From NCBI RefSeq assembly GCF_016862995.1, contig NZ_BOOA01000002.1, positions 1 to 64,000 on the forward strand: a stretch of DNA of 64,000 nt, read 5' to 3'. Made by a program: the position numbers and the translations under genes. The notes beneath the pieces are model-generated. The model ran no database searches and was not told the origin of the DNA. It worked only from the letters and a program-made list of their open reading frames with translations. Source of the DNA: Acrocarpospora phusangensis. GTDB taxonomy: Bacteria > Actinomycetota > Actinomycetes > Streptosporangiales > Streptosporangiaceae. Below, one piece after another: positions 9,787 through 18,691 of the stretch (position 1 is its first letter; each line of letters opens with the position of its first letter).

Positions 9787-10272
9787 TCAGTCGCGCCCGA
9801 GCGCCTGGCGGACGTGTGCCGCCACGCCGGGAGCGTGCGCGTCGGCCGCGCCGAGCACGTCGGCGAGGCTCTGCTCGGCCAGCGCCTGCCGCCAGGCCGC
9901 CTCGGCCCGCGCCATGGCGGTCTTGACCGCGCACGGCTCGGCGAAGCTGGCCTCGGGACAGCGCCGCCCGATGGTGCCGCAGCGCCGGATCTCGGTGCAG
10001 CGGAAGAGGGGGGCGTCCCCCTCGATGGCGAGCACCACGTCCAGCACCGATATCGCCGCCAGCGGGCGGGCCAGGCGGAACCCGCCCCGCGCGCCCGGCA
10101 CCGACTCCAGCAACCCGGCCCTGACCAGCTGCTGGAGCTGCTTGTTCAGGTACGTCACCGACAGGTCGTGCCCGGCGGCCAGCTGAGCGGTGGCCACCGG
10201 CTCCCCGTCCCCCGACCAAGCCAGATTGAGCAGCGTGTGCATCGCCCACTCGACGCCCTTGCCCGTACGCAC
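9787..10272 (-). CDS. Rrf2 family transcriptional regulator
   Basis: 161-aa regulator of the IscR/NsrR/Rrf2 family. The N-terminal winged helix (GKGVEWAMHTLLNLA, then LAAGHDLSVTYLNKQLQQL and GARGGFRLARP) is typical. It is followed by a cysteine-rich segment RCTEIRRCGTIGRRC then CPEASFAEPC, with spacing C-x5-C-x6-C-x8-C. Rrf2 proteins use cysteines here to hold an Fe-S cluster or sense redox/NO, so a sensing role is likely. The start is placed at GTG 10272, not ATG 10290: a TTGACA-N17-TAGTGT promoter has its -10 at 10285-10280, downstream of that ATG and exactly 7 nt before the GTG, implying a leaderless mRNA. The first residues (VRTGKGVEWAM) fit the family start. Confidence 0.9.
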   Translation of the reverse strand: MRTGKGVEWAMHTLLNLAWSGDGEPVATAQLAAGHDLSVTYLNKQLQQLVRAGLLESVPGARGGFRLARPLAAISVLDVVLAIEGDAPLFRCTEIRRCGTIGRRCPEASFAEPCAVKTAMARAEAAWRQALAEQSLADVLGAADAHAPGVAAHVRQALGRD

Positions 10273-10275
10273 AAC

Positions 10276-10308
10276 CTGGACACTAGACATCCAGATTCAG
10301 TCTGTCAA
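10276..10308 (-). promoter_or_regulatory. rrf2 promoter (leaderless) with overlapping inverted-repeat operator
   Basis: On the minus strand a -35 TTGACA (10308-10303) is followed by 17 nt and a -10 TAGTGT (10285-10280). The GTG start codon follows 7 nt later at 10272, so transcription should begin at or next to the start codon. The inverted repeat CTGGA-N9-TCCAG (10276-10294) covers the -10, a standard position for autorepression. Confidence 0.75.
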
Positions 10309-10319
10309 AAAATGCCTGG

Positions 10320-10688
10320 TCAGCGGCCACGAGACGCCTGCCGGGCGGTGTGGATGGCGTCGAGGTGCCGGTCGGTCCAGCGCGCGACCCCGCTGAGGAT
10401 GGCCAGCAGCTCACGCCCGGCGTCGGTGAGGCCGTACTCGACCTGAGGGGGGACGGTGGGGTGCACGGTGCGGGTGATCAGCCCGTCGGACTCCAGGCCG
10501 CGCAGGGTGGCCGTGAGCATGCGCTGGGTGATGGGCGCCAGCCGCCGGCGTAGCTCGTTGAATCGGCGCGGCTCGGTGACCAGCTCCGTCATCACCACGG
10601 GGGCCCACTTCTCGCCCACCCGGGACAGGATGCTCCGGAGCGCGGCGCAGGACTCCTCCGATTCGACGATTTCGGCGCTTTCGGCCAT
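10320..10688 (-). CDS. HxlR family winged-helix regulator
   Basis: 122-aa regulator with the HxlR signature: a Cys near the N-terminus (EESCAALRSILSRVGEKWAP), RRFNELRRRLAPITQRML as the recognition helix region, and VEYGLTDAGREL in the wing. HxlR/DUF24 proteins often sense electrophiles or oxidants through the N-terminal Cys (Cys14 here). AAGGAG lies upstream of the ATG. It is divergent from the cupin gene with 122 nt between the starts, the usual arrangement for a regulator and its target. The gene ends 31 nt before the Rrf2 -35 element. Confidence 0.9.
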   Translation of the reverse strand: MAESAEIVESEESCAALRSILSRVGEKWAPVVMTELVTEPRRFNELRRRLAPITQRMLTATLRGLESDGLITRTVHPTVPPQVEYGLTDAGRELLAILSGVARWTDRHLDAIHTARQASRGR

Positions 10689-10810
10689 GTGAGTTCTCTC
10701 CTTGGTACTACGGCACAGAAAACTGCCTTCTTGCGGGTGTTCTGGGGGGAACGACAGCCTGTTTCCCCGACCTCCCGAAACTTACCTTCTGACACGACCA
10801 GGAGCTTGGC

Positions 10811-11326
10811 GTGAGCCTTCCCTTCCAGACCCCCGAGGATCCCCGGTACACCACCCGCGGCTCCCTCTACGTGCCGTCCGGGCAGGGCCCGACGGTGTGG
10901 GCCGTGGGCGACATCTACACGATCAAGGCGACGGGCGCGCAGACCAACGGCGGCTTCGGCCTCATCGAGGCCACCGTGCCGGCGGGCGGCGGGCCGCCCG
11001 CGCACATCCACCCCGAAACGGAGGAGACCTTCTACATCCTCGACGGCGAGCTGGAGTTCCTGGACGGCGACCACTGGTTCACCGCCTCGGCGGGCGACTT
11101 CATCCACGTTCCGCGGGGCATCCGGCACAGCTTCCAGAACAAGCGCATGCACGCCGCGCGGATGCTCTTCATGTTCACGCCGCCCGGGCCCGAGCAGGTC
11201 ATCGCCGACCACGCGATGCCCGCCAGGAACGGCGAGACGGCGCCGCCCCTGGACGACGAGCAGATCGCCCGGCTGGAGACGATGGCCACGCTGATCGGGT
11301 CGGTCATGGTGCCCGACCCCGTCTGA
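10811..11326 (+). CDS. cupin domain protein
   Basis: 171-aa single-domain cupin. Motif 1 (PPAHIHPETEETFYILDGEL, with two His, a Glu and the final Gly) and motif 2 (GDFIHVPRGIRHSFQN, with the third metal His) are complete, so a metal-binding beta-barrel is expected. Related proteins are annotated as quercetin 2,3-dioxygenase-like or general cupins; the substrate is unknown. GTG at 10811 has AGGAG 6 nt upstream. It is transcribed divergently from HxlR, which probably controls it. The C-terminal helix (DDEQIARLETMATLIG) lies outside the barrel. Confidence 0.85.
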   Translation: MSLPFQTPEDPRYTTRGSLYVPSGQGPTVWAVGDIYTIKATGAQTNGGFGLIEATVPAGGGPPAHIHPETEETFYILDGELEFLDGDHWFTASAGDFIHVPRGIRHSFQNKRMHAARMLFMFTPPGPEQVIADHAMPARNGETAPPLDDEQIARLETMATLIGSVMVPDPV

Positions 11327-11351
11327 AAGATGGCTGGATAGAAACCCGTTT

Positions 11352-11387
11352 CGCACAAAAGGCCGCCCTTGGGTGGCCTTTTGTGCG
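11352..11387 (+). terminator. long symmetric hairpin terminator after the cupin gene
   Basis: CGCACAAAAGGCC (11352-11364) pairs perfectly with 11375-11387, plus further inner pairing. The stem itself ends in an A-run on one side and a T-run on the other, so it can terminate in either direction. It isolates the cupin gene from the kinase gene. Confidence 0.8.
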
Positions 11388-11459
11388 CGGGGGATCACCT
11401 TGCCGCCTCTGGGTCGTAAAGTGCTGCTGGTCAGTAGTTCGCCGAATCATGGGGACCAG

Positions 11460-13259
11460 ATGATCGTTCCGCTCGGGCCGGGGGATCCCAAGCAGCTCGG
11501 GCCCTTCACGCTGTCCGGGCAGCTGGGCGAGGGCGGCCAGGGGATCGTCTACCTCGGCCAGAACGAGGCCGGGGAGCGGGCCGCGATCAAGCTCCTGCAC
11601 GTCAAGTTCACCGGGGACGCCATCGCCAGGTCCCGGTTCGCCCGCGAGTTACGGGCCGCGCAGCGCGTCTCCAGCGTGCGTACGGCCCGGGTGATCGCCG
11701 CCGATCTGCAGGGCGACACGCCGTACATCGCGAGTGAGTACATCGAGGGACAGTCGCTGCGGCACGCGGTGGAGTCGGGCGGGCCGCTGCGCGGGGAGGC
11801 GCTGGAGCAGCTCGCGATCGGTACCGCCACCGCGCTCACCGCCATCCACCAGGCCGGGATCGTGCACCGGGACTTCAAGCCGGACAACGTGCTGCTGGCC
11901 GCGGACGGCCCCCGGGTGGTGGACTTCGGCATCGCCCGGATCATCGACTCGACCGGGACGATCACCAGCAGGGCGGTCGGCACACCGGCCTACATGGCCC
12001 CCGAGCAGATCTCCGGGGACGAGATCGGCCCGGGCACCGACGTGTTCGCCTGGGGCGCGACCATGGCGTACGCGGCGACCGGCCAGGTCGCCTTCGGCGG
12101 GTCGTCCATCGCGGCCGTGCTGAACCGGATTCTCAACCACGACATCGATGTCAGCGGGCTGCCCGAGCCGCTGCGCGGGGTGGTGCGGTCCTGCCTGCGC
12201 AAGGCCGCCGCGGACCGGCCGACGGCCGACGAGATCCTGTCCCGCCTGCTCGCCGGGCCCGACCAGGCTCCGCCGGCCACGATGGAGTTCGAGCAGGTGC
12301 CCGTCCAGCGCACCCAGTACGTGCCGAAGCCGGAAAAATCCCGATCAGGAGGGCGGCGCTGGCTACCGGCCGGACTGGCGGTGGCCTGCGCGGTCCTGGT
12401 GATCGGCGGCGTGGTGGCCGCCACCCAGTTCATGCCCATCGGGGAGCCGCCGCCCACCTTGCCCCCCAGCCCGACGCCGGGGATCACCACGGCCACCCCC
12501 ACGCCGTCCCGGTACGCCTCGGTCTTCGACAAGGCCGCCGCCACCGGCCGGCTGGTCATCGGGGTCAGAACCGACCTGCCCGGCGTGGCCTTCGGCGACG
12601 AGAGCGCCCCCCGCGGCTTCGAGGTCGAGGTGGCCAAGTTCATCGCCGACAAGCTCGGCGTGCCCGCGCGCGGCATCACGTTCAAGTCCGTCTCCCGCTT
12701 CACCCGCGCGGACGCGCTGAAGCGGGGCGAGGTGGACCTGGTCGTGGCCACCTACTCCTACGACGACTTCAAGACCGACGAGGTCACCTTCGCCGGGCCG
12801 TACTACGAGGCCAAGACCGACGTGCTGGTACGGGAGGACGCCGGCATCACCACCGAGGCCGACCTGGCCGGCAAGCGCATGTGCGCCCGTACCGGCAGCC
12901 CCAGCAACGACCAGATCCTGGCCCGGGTGAAGATGACACCGGTCCCCGCGGACAACTACGGCGACTGCATGAACCTGCTCAAGGACGGCGTGGTGGACGC
13001 GGTTCCCGGCGACGACCTGATCCTGGCCGGGTTCGCCAACCGGGAGGCCACTCTCAAGTTCCGGGTGGTCGGCCTGGGCCTGGGCGGGATGCGGTACGCG
13101 GTCGGGCTGCCCCGCGGGGACACCCGTACCTGCGAGCCGGTCCGCCAGGCCATCCTGGACCTGTACGAGAGCGGCTCCGCCAAAGCCCTGATGCGCCGCT
13201 TCTTCGGCAAGGTGGCCTTCACCCCCGAGACGGACACCCCCGAGCGGCTGGCCTGCTGA
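11460..13259 (+). CDS. Ser/Thr protein kinase fused to an extracellular solute-binding domain
   Basis: 599-aa one-pass membrane receptor kinase. Residues about 15-275 form a PknB-like kinase: LGEGGQGIVYLGQ glycine loop, Lys44 in AAIKLL, HRD at 136-138 (VHRDFKPDN), DFG at 155-157 and APEQISG. A Pro-rich juxtamembrane stretch leads to one TM segment (about 302-325, LAVACAVLVIGGVVAATQ). Outside is a complete family 3 solute-binding domain (about 360-599): GRLVIGVRTDLPG, GFEVEVAKFIADKLG, RGEVDLVVATYSY and LAGKRMCARTGSPS. This class normally binds polar amino acids, so ligand-gated kinase signalling is the obvious reading. ATG at 11460 starts the kinase cleanly. The gene is monocistronic between terminators. 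Confidence 0.93.
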   Translation: MIVPLGPGDPKQLGPFTLSGQLGEGGQGIVYLGQNEAGERAAIKLLHVKFTGDAIARSRFARELRAAQRVSSVRTARVIAADLQGDTPYIASEYIEGQSLRHAVESGGPLRGEALEQLAIGTATALTAIHQAGIVHRDFKPDNVLLAADGPRVVDFGIARIIDSTGTITSRAVGTPAYMAPEQISGDEIGPGTDVFAWGATMAYAATGQVAFGGSSIAAVLNRILNHDIDVSGLPEPLRGVVRSCLRKAAADRPTADEILSRLLAGPDQAPPATMEFEQVPVQRTQYVPKPEKSRSGGRRWLPAGLAVACAVLVIGGVVAATQFMPIGEPPPTLPPSPTPGITTATPTPSRYASVFDKAAATGRLVIGVRTDLPGVAFGDESAPRGFEVEVAKFIADKLGVPARGITFKSVSRFTRADALKRGEVDLVVATYSYDDFKTDEVTFAGPYYEAKTDVLVREDAGITTEADLAGKRMCARTGSPSNDQILARVKMTPVPADNYGDCMNLLKDGVVDAVPGDDLILAGFANREATLKFRVVGLGLGGMRYAVGLPRGDTRTCEPVRQAILDLYESGSAKALMRRFFGKVAFTPETDTPERLAC

Positions 13260-13332
13260 TTCCCGGCGTGTCACGCCGATCCCCGCCGACCGGCCGGGTT
13301 TGAATTGGTTCCTGAGCGTTCGGGGGAGCCGC

Positions 13333-14151
13333 ATGGGTCGTTGGGTTGTTGCCGCATTCGTTTGCCTGCTCACGGGGGTCGCGGCGCCGCCCGCGCACGC
13401 CGAGGAGATGGGCGGAGCCGATCTCACCGTGAAGATCGAGTCATTCCCGCCGCTGGCGCAGCCAGGGCAGCCGATCACCTACCGGGTCACGGTCGGCAAC
13501 ACAGGACCGGGCGACGCGGTGCTGCCGGTGCTCACCGTGCGCATCCCGCGCGAGGTCGAGATCATGAGCGTGGACGTGGCGGAGTGCCTGCCCGGACGCG
13601 GCTACAACGAGGTCGTCTGCCGTTCGCCGCGGGACATCCTGACCGGCGGTAGCGGCGGGGTCACCATCACCGGCCTGGTACGGCCCAGCGCCACCGGCCC
13701 GCTCCACGCCTACGCCACCCTCGTCTCCGAGGTGATCGACGGCGACGAGCGGAACAACCGCGCCGACTCCGACGTCAAGGTCGACGAGGGCGCCGACCTG
13801 GCCATGCGCCTGGCCCCGGCCCGCCGCGCCGCCCGCCCCGGCGAGGAGTACGCGGTGGACGCCGTCGTCCGCAACCGGGGCCCGCAGGAGGTCCGGGACG
13901 CGTACGTCTACGTGCAGTCCGGCCGGGCGCGTTTCCTGACCGGTTCCGGCGCGCGCTGCAAGCTCCGCCAGGACCTCGTCGGCTGCGCGCTGCCGCCGAT
14001 CAGGTCGGGCGCCTCGGCCCATGTCGAGCTGGCCTTCCGCGCGCCGGCCCGCCCGGTCCGCACCCAGGCCACGGTCCACTCACGCGGCCTGGGCGACCGC
14101 CACCCGGCCAACAACCAGGCGCATCTCCGGCTCGCCGCGGTGTCCCGCTAG
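13333..14151 (+). CDS. secreted DUF11/CARDB-like repeat protein
   Basis: 272-aa exported protein. The first 25 residues are a signal peptide (RWVVAAFVCLLTGVAA, cleavage after AHA). Two Ig-like beta domains of the DUF11/CARDB kind follow: DLTVKIESFPPLAQPGQPIT...NTGPGDAVLP and DLAMRLAPARRAARPGEEYA...NRGPQEVRDA, each with the typical 'non-coinciding N(T/R)GP' turn and one Cys pair (CLPGRGYNEVVC; CKLRQDLVGC). These are extracellular structural or adhesive modules. There is no sortase motif or C-terminal TM, so it should be released or held by another surface protein. ATG at 13333 has GGGGGAG upstream. Confidence 0.8.
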   Translation: MGRWVVAAFVCLLTGVAAPPAHAEEMGGADLTVKIESFPPLAQPGQPITYRVTVGNTGPGDAVLPVLTVRIPREVEIMSVDVAECLPGRGYNEVVCRSPRDILTGGSGGVTITGLVRPSATGPLHAYATLVSEVIDGDERNNRADSDVKVDEGADLAMRLAPARRAARPGEEYAVDAVVRNRGPQEVRDAYVYVQSGRARFLTGSGARCKLRQDLVGCALPPIRSGASAHVELAFRAPARPVRTQATVHSRGLGDRHPANNQAHLRLAAVSR

Positions 14152-14276
14152 AGGGGACACTCCACCGAGGCCTCGGGTCCCGGGCCGCCGGTGGCGAACA
14201 CCACACCGGCGGCGGCGATGAGACTGCCCAGCACGATGAGAGCGACCAGGCCCAGCGCGGGAAGCACTTCCCTCAT
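14148..14276 (-). CDS. 42-aa single-pass membrane peptide (candidate)
   Basis: Small ORF starting MREVLPALGLVALIVLGS and ending in ASVECPL. It consists of one 25-residue hydrophobic helix preceded by a charged start and followed by a Gly/Pro/Glu tail with one Cys. Its TAG shares bases with the stop of the DUF11-like gene on the other strand, a tight convergent junction. The Shine-Dalgarno sequence is weak (GATGAGAT). Composition and codon third positions are GC-rich like its neighbours. It could be a real small membrane protein; no family was recognised. Confidence 0.5.
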   Translation of the reverse strand: MREVLPALGLVALIVLGSLIAAAGVVFATGGPGPEASVECPL

Positions 14277-14316
14277 GATGAAATCTCATCACATTTCACG
14301 GATTGAATCCGGGCAA

Positions 14317-15255
14317 TTACTGAAGTGCCGCCCAGGCGTCCTCGACGATGCCCCGCAGCGTCGTGTGCTCCGGCTTCCAGCCCAGCTCACGCTGGATCAG
14401 CTCGGAGGAGGCCACCAGCACGGCCGGGTCGCCGGCCCGCCTGGGCGCCACCTCGGCCGGGATCGGGTGCCCGGTCACCTCGCGGCAGACGTCGAGGACC
14501 TCCTGGTTGGAGAAGCCGGTGCCGTTGCCCAGGTTGTAGATGCGGTGCCGGCCGGGCGTGCAGGCGTCCAGGGCCAGCAGGTGCGCCCGGGCCAGGTCGG
14601 CCACGTGCACGTAGTCGCGGACGCAGGTGCCGTCCGGGGTGGGGTAGTCGTCGCCGAAGAGGCTGATGGCGTCGCGTTCGCCCCGGGCGACCTTGAGGAC
14701 GTTGGGGATGAGGTGCGTCTCGGGGGAGTGGCGCTCCCGGAAGGGTCCGTACGCGCCGGCCACGTTGAAGTAGCGCAGGCTGACGGCGGCCAGGCCGTAC
14801 AGGCCGGCGAAGGTGGTGAGGGCGGTGTCGACGGCCAGTTTGGACGCGCCGTACGGGTTGCCGGGGCGGGTGGGGTCGGTCTCGCGGACGGGGGTGCGCT
14901 CGGGCTCGCCGTACACGGAGGCGGTGGAGGAGAAGACGATGCGGCCGACGCCCGCGCCGCGCATGGCGTCGAGCAGGGTGAGGGTGCCGCCGAGGTTGTT
15001 GGCCCAGTAGCGGCCCGGCTGCTGGACCGACTCGCCGACCAGGGACTTGGCGGCGAAGTGCAGCACGGCGTCGAAGCCGGTCAGGTCGCCCGGCTCGGTG
15101 ATCGACCCCTCGACGAAGGCCGCGCCCGCGGGGACCGCGTCGGCGTGGCCGGTGGAGAGGTCGTCCAGCACGGTCACCGCGTGCCCGGCCTCCACCAGCT
15201 GGGCCGCCACGACGCTCCCGATATAACCGGCACCCCCGGTCACCAGTAGCTTCAC
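14317..15255 (-). CDS. galE: UDP-glucose 4-epimerase
   Basis: 312-aa extended SDR enzyme interconverting UDP-glucose and UDP-galactose for cell-wall and capsule sugars. The NAD loop [13 protein letters not shown] is at the N-terminus. The catalytic Ser is in FSSTASVYG and the Tyr-x3-Lys in [24 protein letters not shown] and the C-terminal [12 protein letters not shown]...[10 protein letters not shown] match GalE. GTG at 15255 has AGGA 7 nt upstream. It is divergent from the CNNM/CorC-type gene (67 nt between starts). Confidence 0.94.
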   Translation of the reverse strand: MKLLVTGGAGYIGSVVAAQLVEAGHAVTVLDDLSTGHADAVPAGAAFVEGSITEPGDLTGFDAVLHFAAKSLVGESVQQPGRYWANNLGGTLTLLDAMRGAGVGRIVFSSTASVYGEPERTPVRETDPTRPGNPYGASKLAVDTALTTFAGLYGLAAVSLRYFNVAGAYGPFRERHSPETHLIPNVLKVARGERDAISLFGDDYPTPDGTCVRDYVHVADLARAHLLALDACTPGRHRIYNLGNGTGFSNQEVLDVCREVTGHPIPAEVAPRRAGDPAVLVASSELIQRELGWKPEHTTLRGIVEDAWAALQ

Positions 15256-15322
15256 GTTTGATCCTGTTCATTCTTGTTTGAATCTGTACGACTAGCCTAG
15301 CCGAGTACGCTGGCAGATCATT

Positions 15323-16645
15323 GTGTCGGCCCCGGGCGGGAACCCAGTGAACAGTCTCCTCGCGAACATCGCCATCGTTCTGATCTTCATTCTGATCGGA
15401 GGCTTCTTCGCCGCCGCCGAGATGGCCATGGTCTCCCTCCGGGAGAGCCAGGTCCGCCGCCTGGCCACGCTCGGCCGGCGCGGCGCCCGGGTGGCCAAAC
15501 TGGCCCGCGACCCCAACCGGTTCCTGTCCGCCGTGCAGATCGGGGTGACCGTCGCCACCATGCTGTCGGCCGCGTTCGGCGCCGACCGGCTCAGCGGCGA
15601 ACTGGCCCCCGTGCTCGAAGACTGGGGCCTCACCGCCCAGGCCGCCCCGGTGGTCGCCCTCGTGCTGGTCACCCTGGCCATCTCGTACGCCTCGCTGGTG
15701 CTGGGCGAACTGGCCCCCAAACGCCTGGCCCGCCAGCGCGCCGAAGGCCTGTCTCTGGTGATCGCCCCCTTCCTGGACCGGGTGGCCGCGCTGTCCCGCC
15801 CGATCATCTGGGCGCTCTCCAAGTCCACCGACGGCGTGGTACGGCTGCTCGGCGGCAACCCGCAGGCCGACCGGGAGAAGATGTCCACCGAGGAACTGCG
15901 CGACATGGTGGTCGGCCACACCGAGCTCACCACCGACGAGCGGCACCTCATCGGCGAGGTCTTCGCGGCCGGCAAACGCCAGCTCCGCGAGGTCATGCTG
16001 CCCAGGACCGAGGTCGAGTTCATGGCCGCGGACACACCCCTGGCCGAGGCGGCGGTGCTGGCGGCGAGCATGCCGTACTCGCGGTTTCCGGTGTTCCGGG
16101 GCTCCTACGACGACGTGCTGGGCTTCGTGCACGTGCGTGACCTGCTGGATCCGGTGCTCACCGGCCGGATCGACCCGATCAGCGAAGTGGTCCCGATCCG
16201 CCCGGTCAAGCTGCTGCCCGGCACCAAACGGGTGCTGATCACCCTCTCCGAGATGCGCGACGAGGGCCACCACCTGGCCATCGTGGTCGACGAGTACGGC
16301 GGCACCGCCGGCATCATCACCCTGGAGGACCTGGTCGAGGAACTCATCGGCGACATCCGCGACGAGTACGACGAGGACGACCAGCCGGTCCGCAGGATCG
16401 CCGGGGACATCGAGGTCGAGGGCCTGGTCCGGCTGGTCGACTTCGCCGACGAGACCGGCATCCGCCTGCCCGAAGGGCCGTACGAGACGCTCGGCGGCTA
16501 CGTCATGGCCGTGCTCGGCCACCTGCCGCAGGTGGGCGATTCGGTGGACAGTCCGGGCGCCGGGCTCACCGTCACCGAGATGGACGGCCGCCGCGTCTCC
16601 CGGGTTCTGGTCACGCCCAAGCCGCCGCCGTCCGAGGCTCGGTGA
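15323..16645 (+). CDS. CNNM/HlyC-CorC family membrane protein with CBS pair
   Basis: 440-aa protein. An N-terminal DUF21 membrane domain (about residues 8-190, three or four TM helices, [20 protein letters not shown]) is followed by a CBS pair (about 205-330, [20 protein letters not shown] and [20 protein letters not shown]) and a C-terminal CorC_HlyC FAD-like domain (about 345-430). The family is linked to Mg2+/Co2+ efflux or membrane protection; 'hemolysin' is a historical name. GTG at 15323 is used; an in-frame GTG at 15347 ([11 protein letters not shown]) gives a protein starting right at the first TM and is equally plausible. trpS follows 44 nt later. Confidence 0.88.
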   Translation: MSAPGGNPVNSLLANIAIVLIFILIGGFFAAAEMAMVSLRESQVRRLATLGRRGARVAKLARDPNRFLSAVQIGVTVATMLSAAFGADRLSGELAPVLEDWGLTAQAAPVVALVLVTLAISYASLVLGELAPKRLARQRAEGLSLVIAPFLDRVAALSRPIIWALSKSTDGVVRLLGGNPQADREKMSTEELRDMVVGHTELTTDERHLIGEVFAAGKRQLREVMLPRTEVEFMAADTPLAEAAVLAASMPYSRFPVFRGSYDDVLGFVHVRDLLDPVLTGRIDPISEVVPIRPVKLLPGTKRVLITLSEMRDEGHHLAIVVDEYGGTAGIITLEDLVEELIGDIRDEYDEDDQPVRRIAGDIEVEGLVRLVDFADETGIRLPEGPYETLGGYVMAVLGHLPQVGDSVDSPGAGLTVTEMDGRRVSRVLVTPKPPPSEAR

Positions 16646-16689
16646 TTCAAGTCGCGCGTGGTCCCGCTCTCCTGCCAGAATCGGGAGTT

Positions 16690-17694
16690 ATGGCCCGTCC
16701 TCGCGTACTGTCCGGCATCCAGCCCACCGCCGACTCGTTCCACCTCGGCAACTATCTGGGCGCGGTGCGTCAGTGGGTCGCGCTGCAGGACACGCACGAC
16801 GCGTTCTACATGGTCGTGGACCTGCACGCGCTCACCGTGAACCCGAGCGCCGCCGAGCTGCGCACCCGGACCAGGCTGGCCGCGGCGCAGCTGTTCGCCT
16901 CCGGCCTGGACCCGGAGCGCTCGGCCGTCTTCGTGCAGAGCCACGTGCGGGAGCACGCCGAACTGGCCTGGATCCTGATCTGCCAGACCGGCATGGGGGA
17001 AGCCGGCCGGATGACGCAGTTCAAGGACAAGTCCGCCAAGGTCGGCGAGGGCTCCACCAGTGTCGGGCTGTTCACCTACCCGATCCTGCAGGCCGCCGAC
17101 ATCCTGCTCTACCAGGCCGACCAGGTCCCGGTGGGCGCCGACCAGAAGCAGCACCTGGAGCTCTCCCGCGACCTCGCGCAGCGCTTCAACCACCGGTTCG
17201 GGCCCACGTTCACGGTGCCCAGCCCGTACATCCTGAAAGAGGTCGAGAAGATCACCGACCTGCAGGACCCGACGGCGAAGATGTCCAAGTCCTCCTCCAG
17301 CCCGCAGGGCATCCTGGACGTGCTGGAGCAGCCGGGCCCGCTGCGCAAGAAGGTCATGCGCGCGGTCACCGACACCGGCAGCGACGTGGTCATGGACGAG
17401 GAGAACAAGCCGGGCGTCAGCAACCTGCTGCGCATCCAGTCCGCGGTGACCGGCGTGCCGGTGCCCGAGCTGGAGGCCAGGTACGCGGGCCAGGGTTACG
17501 GCACCTTCAAGAAGGACGTGGCCGAGGCCGTGGTGGAGGTGTTCGCGCCGATCCGGGAGCGGACCGAGAAGCTGCTGGGCGACGAGGCCGAGCTGGACCG
17601 CATGCTCGCCGTCGGCGCGGCCAAGGCGCGCGCGGTCGCGGCCGAGACGATGGCCCACGTCCGCGAGAACATCGGGCTGCTGCCGACCCCGTAG
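16690..17694 (+). CDS. trpS: tryptophanyl-tRNA synthetase
   Basis: 334-aa class I aminoacyl-tRNA synthetase charging tRNA-Trp. The HIGH-type signature appears as FHLGNYLGA, and KMSKS as [23 protein letters not shown] at the N-terminus, [19 protein letters not shown] and TDTGSDV are also typical. The length is usual for bacterial TrpS. ATG at 16690 is preceded closely by GGGAG. Longer in-frame starts from 16642 lie before the SD and are rejected. It is followed after 39 nt by the YihY gene; M. tuberculosis has the same pair (Rv3336c-Rv3335c, from memory). Confidence 0.96.
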   Translation: MARPRVLSGIQPTADSFHLGNYLGAVRQWVALQDTHDAFYMVVDLHALTVNPSAAELRTRTRLAAAQLFASGLDPERSAVFVQSHVREHAELAWILICQTGMGEAGRMTQFKDKSAKVGEGSTSVGLFTYPILQAADILLYQADQVPVGADQKQHLELSRDLAQRFNHRFGPTFTVPSPYILKEVEKITDLQDPTAKMSKSSSSPQGILDVLEQPGPLRKKVMRAVTDTGSDVVMDEENKPGVSNLLRIQSAVTGVPVPELEARYAGQGYGTFKKDVAEAVVEVFAPIRERTEKLLGDEAELDRMLAVGAAKARAVAAETMAHVRENIGLLPTP

Positions 17695-17733
17695 GCCTGG
17701 TGAGGCGCGCGCCTTCGCGGGTAGAGACAGCCT

Positions 17734-18681
17734 GTGATCGCGCGCGTCAGCCAGCTCATCGACTCGATCAAGGCGCGCGGGCGCGACCTGACCGAACGCG
17801 TCCGGATCCGGTTCGCCTGGGCGGACCATCTGATCAGGACCGTGCAGCGGTACCAGATCCAGTCGGGCGACCACCTGGCCGGCTCGGTCAGCTACTTCGC
17901 GTTCCTCTCCTTCTTCCCCCTCATCGCGCTCGTCTTCGCCCTGTTCGGGTACGTGGTGGCGTTCGGCTGGCTGAACCCCGAGGCCAGGCAGACGATCACC
18001 GACGCCATCTCCACGCAGCTGCCCGGCCTGGCGGACCAGCTCAACCTGGACCAGCTCGCCTCCGCCCGGGTGAACGCCGGGCTGATCGGCCTCATCGGCC
18101 TGCTCTACGCCGGGCTCGGCTCGGTGGACGCCCTCCGGGTGGCCTTCCACAGAATCTGGATGAGCACGGAGCCGCAGCTCAACTTCTTCCTGCTCAAGCT
18201 CAGGGACCTGGTCGCGCTGGTCCTGGTCGGCGTGATCATGATCGCGTCGGTGCTGATCGCCGGTTTCGCGGGCGGCGCCACCACCACGGTGGCCGGCTGG
18301 TTCGGCCTGGAGCACTCAGGCCTCGGCACGTTCAGCGTGGCCGTGGTGGGCCTGCTGGTCAGCCTCGCCGCCGACGTGCTGCTCTTCCTGGTGCTGCTGG
18401 GCTGGATGGCCAAGCCGAAGCCGGCGCAGCCGTTCTCGGTGGTGGTCAAGGGCGCGGTGCTCGGCGCGGTCGTCTTCGGCGTGCTCAAACAGGTGGCGAC
18501 GCTGCTGCTCTCGCACACCCTCAGCAACCCGGTGTACGGCACGTTCGCGGTCATCGTGGGACTGCTGGTCTGGATCAACCTGTCGGCCCGGGTGATCCTC
18601 TACGCGGCGGCCTGGACGGCCACGGCCACCTTCGGGCCGCCTCCGGAGCCCACTCCGGCGCCGCTGGTGGAGAACTACTGA
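17734..18681 (+). CDS. YihY/BrkB family inner-membrane protein
   Basis: 315-aa membrane protein of the YihY/UPF0761 family (once misnamed ribonuclease BN). Six hydrophobic segments are visible. The hallmark region is GSVSYFAFLSFFPLIALVFA near residue 50, and the next conserved stretch is GLGSVDALRVAFHRIW. The C-terminal helix region ends LVWINLSARVILYAAAWT. Function is unknown; transport or envelope roles have been proposed for the family. GTG at 17734 has a weak SD, and TAGAGA lies 6 nt before it, so a leaderless start is possible. It converges on the D-Ala-D-Ala carboxypeptidase gene. Confidence 0.9.
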   Translation: MIARVSQLIDSIKARGRDLTERVRIRFAWADHLIRTVQRYQIQSGDHLAGSVSYFAFLSFFPLIALVFALFGYVVAFGWLNPEARQTITDAISTQLPGLADQLNLDQLASARVNAGLIGLIGLLYAGLGSVDALRVAFHRIWMSTEPQLNFFLLKLRDLVALVLVGVIMIASVLIAGFAGGATTTVAGWFGLEHSGLGTFSVAVVGLLVSLAADVLLFLVLLGWMAKPKPAQPFSVVVKGAVLGAVVFGVLKQVATLLLSHTLSNPVYGTFAVIVGLLVWINLSARVILYAAAWTATATFGPPPEPTPAPLVENY

Positions 18682-18691
18682 CTACCACTGA

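Noticed and set aside
10273-10290. ATG 10290 as the Rrf2 start
   Set aside because: The -10 element TAGTGT lies downstream of that ATG, so a transcript from this promoter would not contain it; GTG 10272 fits the family N-terminus.
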